Shown: positions 63,534 through 64,000 of the stretch, piece by piece | Numbering within the stretch: position 1 is the stretch's first letter | How the letters are laid out: every line of letters starts with the position of its first letter | Origin: an uncultured Erysipelotrichaceae bacterium | GTDB taxonomy: Bacteria; Bacillota_I; Bacilli_A; Erysipelotrichales; Erysipelotrichaceae | Assembly (NCBI GenBank): GCA_947649125.1 | Contig: CANSQL010000003.1 | Location: 1 to 64,000 of the forward strand | Direction of reading: 5' to 3' | Length of the DNA: 64,000 nucleotides | Program-made: the position numbers and the translations under genes | Notes under the pieces: model-generated | The model's input: the letters and a program-made list of their open reading frames with translations, nothing else | Databases searched by the model: none | Told to the model about the DNA's origin: nothing

Positions 63534-63746
63534 AATCCTTTCGTTGATAAAGGCAGTAGGATTTACGGTGTTTGATTAATCGAATATACATTATGAAAAG
63601 CGTCTTTTCCTTGGAACGGACGTTTTTATTATGATTAATGAGGAAAATAAATTGAAAGCGATTATTTTTATTGAACTGCTTTTCCCGTTGAAACCGTATG
63701 AATTCACCGTCTTCAACCACACTAAAAATAATCAGGAGTGATCGGC

Positions 63747-64000
63747 TTGGATAAACGAATGAAATTAAAATACTATTGCTTGAACTTTCTTGCCTTTGCG
63801 GCCATTTCAATGGTAAATACACAGATGATACCGTATTTGACCTCAGTCGGTTATGATGTGGTAGAACGAGGCTATATTTTGGCAGCGAATGCGATCGTGG
63901 CAATCATAGGACAGCTTGTTTTTGGTTATATCTGTGATAAATACAAAAAAATAAAGCCTTTTTTTGCGCTTGCTTATGCACTGCTTGTTATCAGTGCTTT
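63747..64000 (+). CDS. MFS transporter, 3' truncated by window end
   Basis: TTG start after AGGAG; KYYCLNFLAFAAISMVNTQMIPYLTSVGYDVVERGYILAANAIVAIIGQLVFGYICDKYKK typical MFS_1-like N-terminus. Confidence 0.7.
   Translation, partial: MDKRMKLKYYCLNFLAFAAISMVNTQMIPYLTSVGYDVVERGYILAANAIVAIIGQLVFGYICDKYKKIKPFFALAYALLVISA

Overview
This window is a mostly housekeeping chromosomal segment from a low-to-mid GC Firmicute. Gene content and order look Erysipelotrichaceae-like, but the taxonomy is inference. Contents, left to right: (1) the 3' end of a cell-surface protein gene with Asp-rich Ca-binding-type repeats; (2) a pyrimidine operon pyrB-pyrC-carA-carB-pyrK-pyrD-pyrF-pyrE behind a PyrR-type attenuator; (3) a lipoprotein, a YjjG-like HAD phosphatase, a radical SAM protein, a fused ABC ATPase/FtsX permease, an AlbA_2/Schlafen-like regulator and an AI-2E family transporter; (4) a yqeG-yqeH-yhbY-(nadD-yqeK fusion)-rsfS-yqeM-mtnN cluster; (5) ypmB-like-dnaD-nth, ponA/recU, gpsB and rnpB (type B RNase P RNA); (6) rodZ-pgsA-cinA(C-term)-recA; (7) an rRNA/tRNA methyltransferase, a lone prepilin-peptidase-like gene, and a T-box (Phe) with pheST; (8) RNase J, def, ftsW/rodA, rsmD-coaD; (9) pstSCAB-phoB-phoR; (10) two PrsA-like foldases; (11) sufCDSUB and MTHFS; (12) a lipoprotein and the 5' end of an MFS transporter. 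No CRISPR, phage, transposon or tRNA was recognised. The strongest observation is that the CarA glutaminase subunit has lost catalytic residues. The nucleophile Cys of G-I-C-L-G-H-Q is Gly (GCGLGHQ), the catalytic His of GHPEA is Asn (FNPEA), and the Gly of QNHG is Thr. This predicts an ammonia-dependent carbamoyl-phosphate synthase, analogous to animal CPS-I, inside a bacterial pyr operon. Other leads are the nadD-yqeK fusion, a FIVAR-like tail on the class A PBP, a perfect operator palindrome over the Schlafen-like gene promoter, PyrR-type control without an adjacent pyrR, and a Pho block without phoU and with divergent Arg codon usage.
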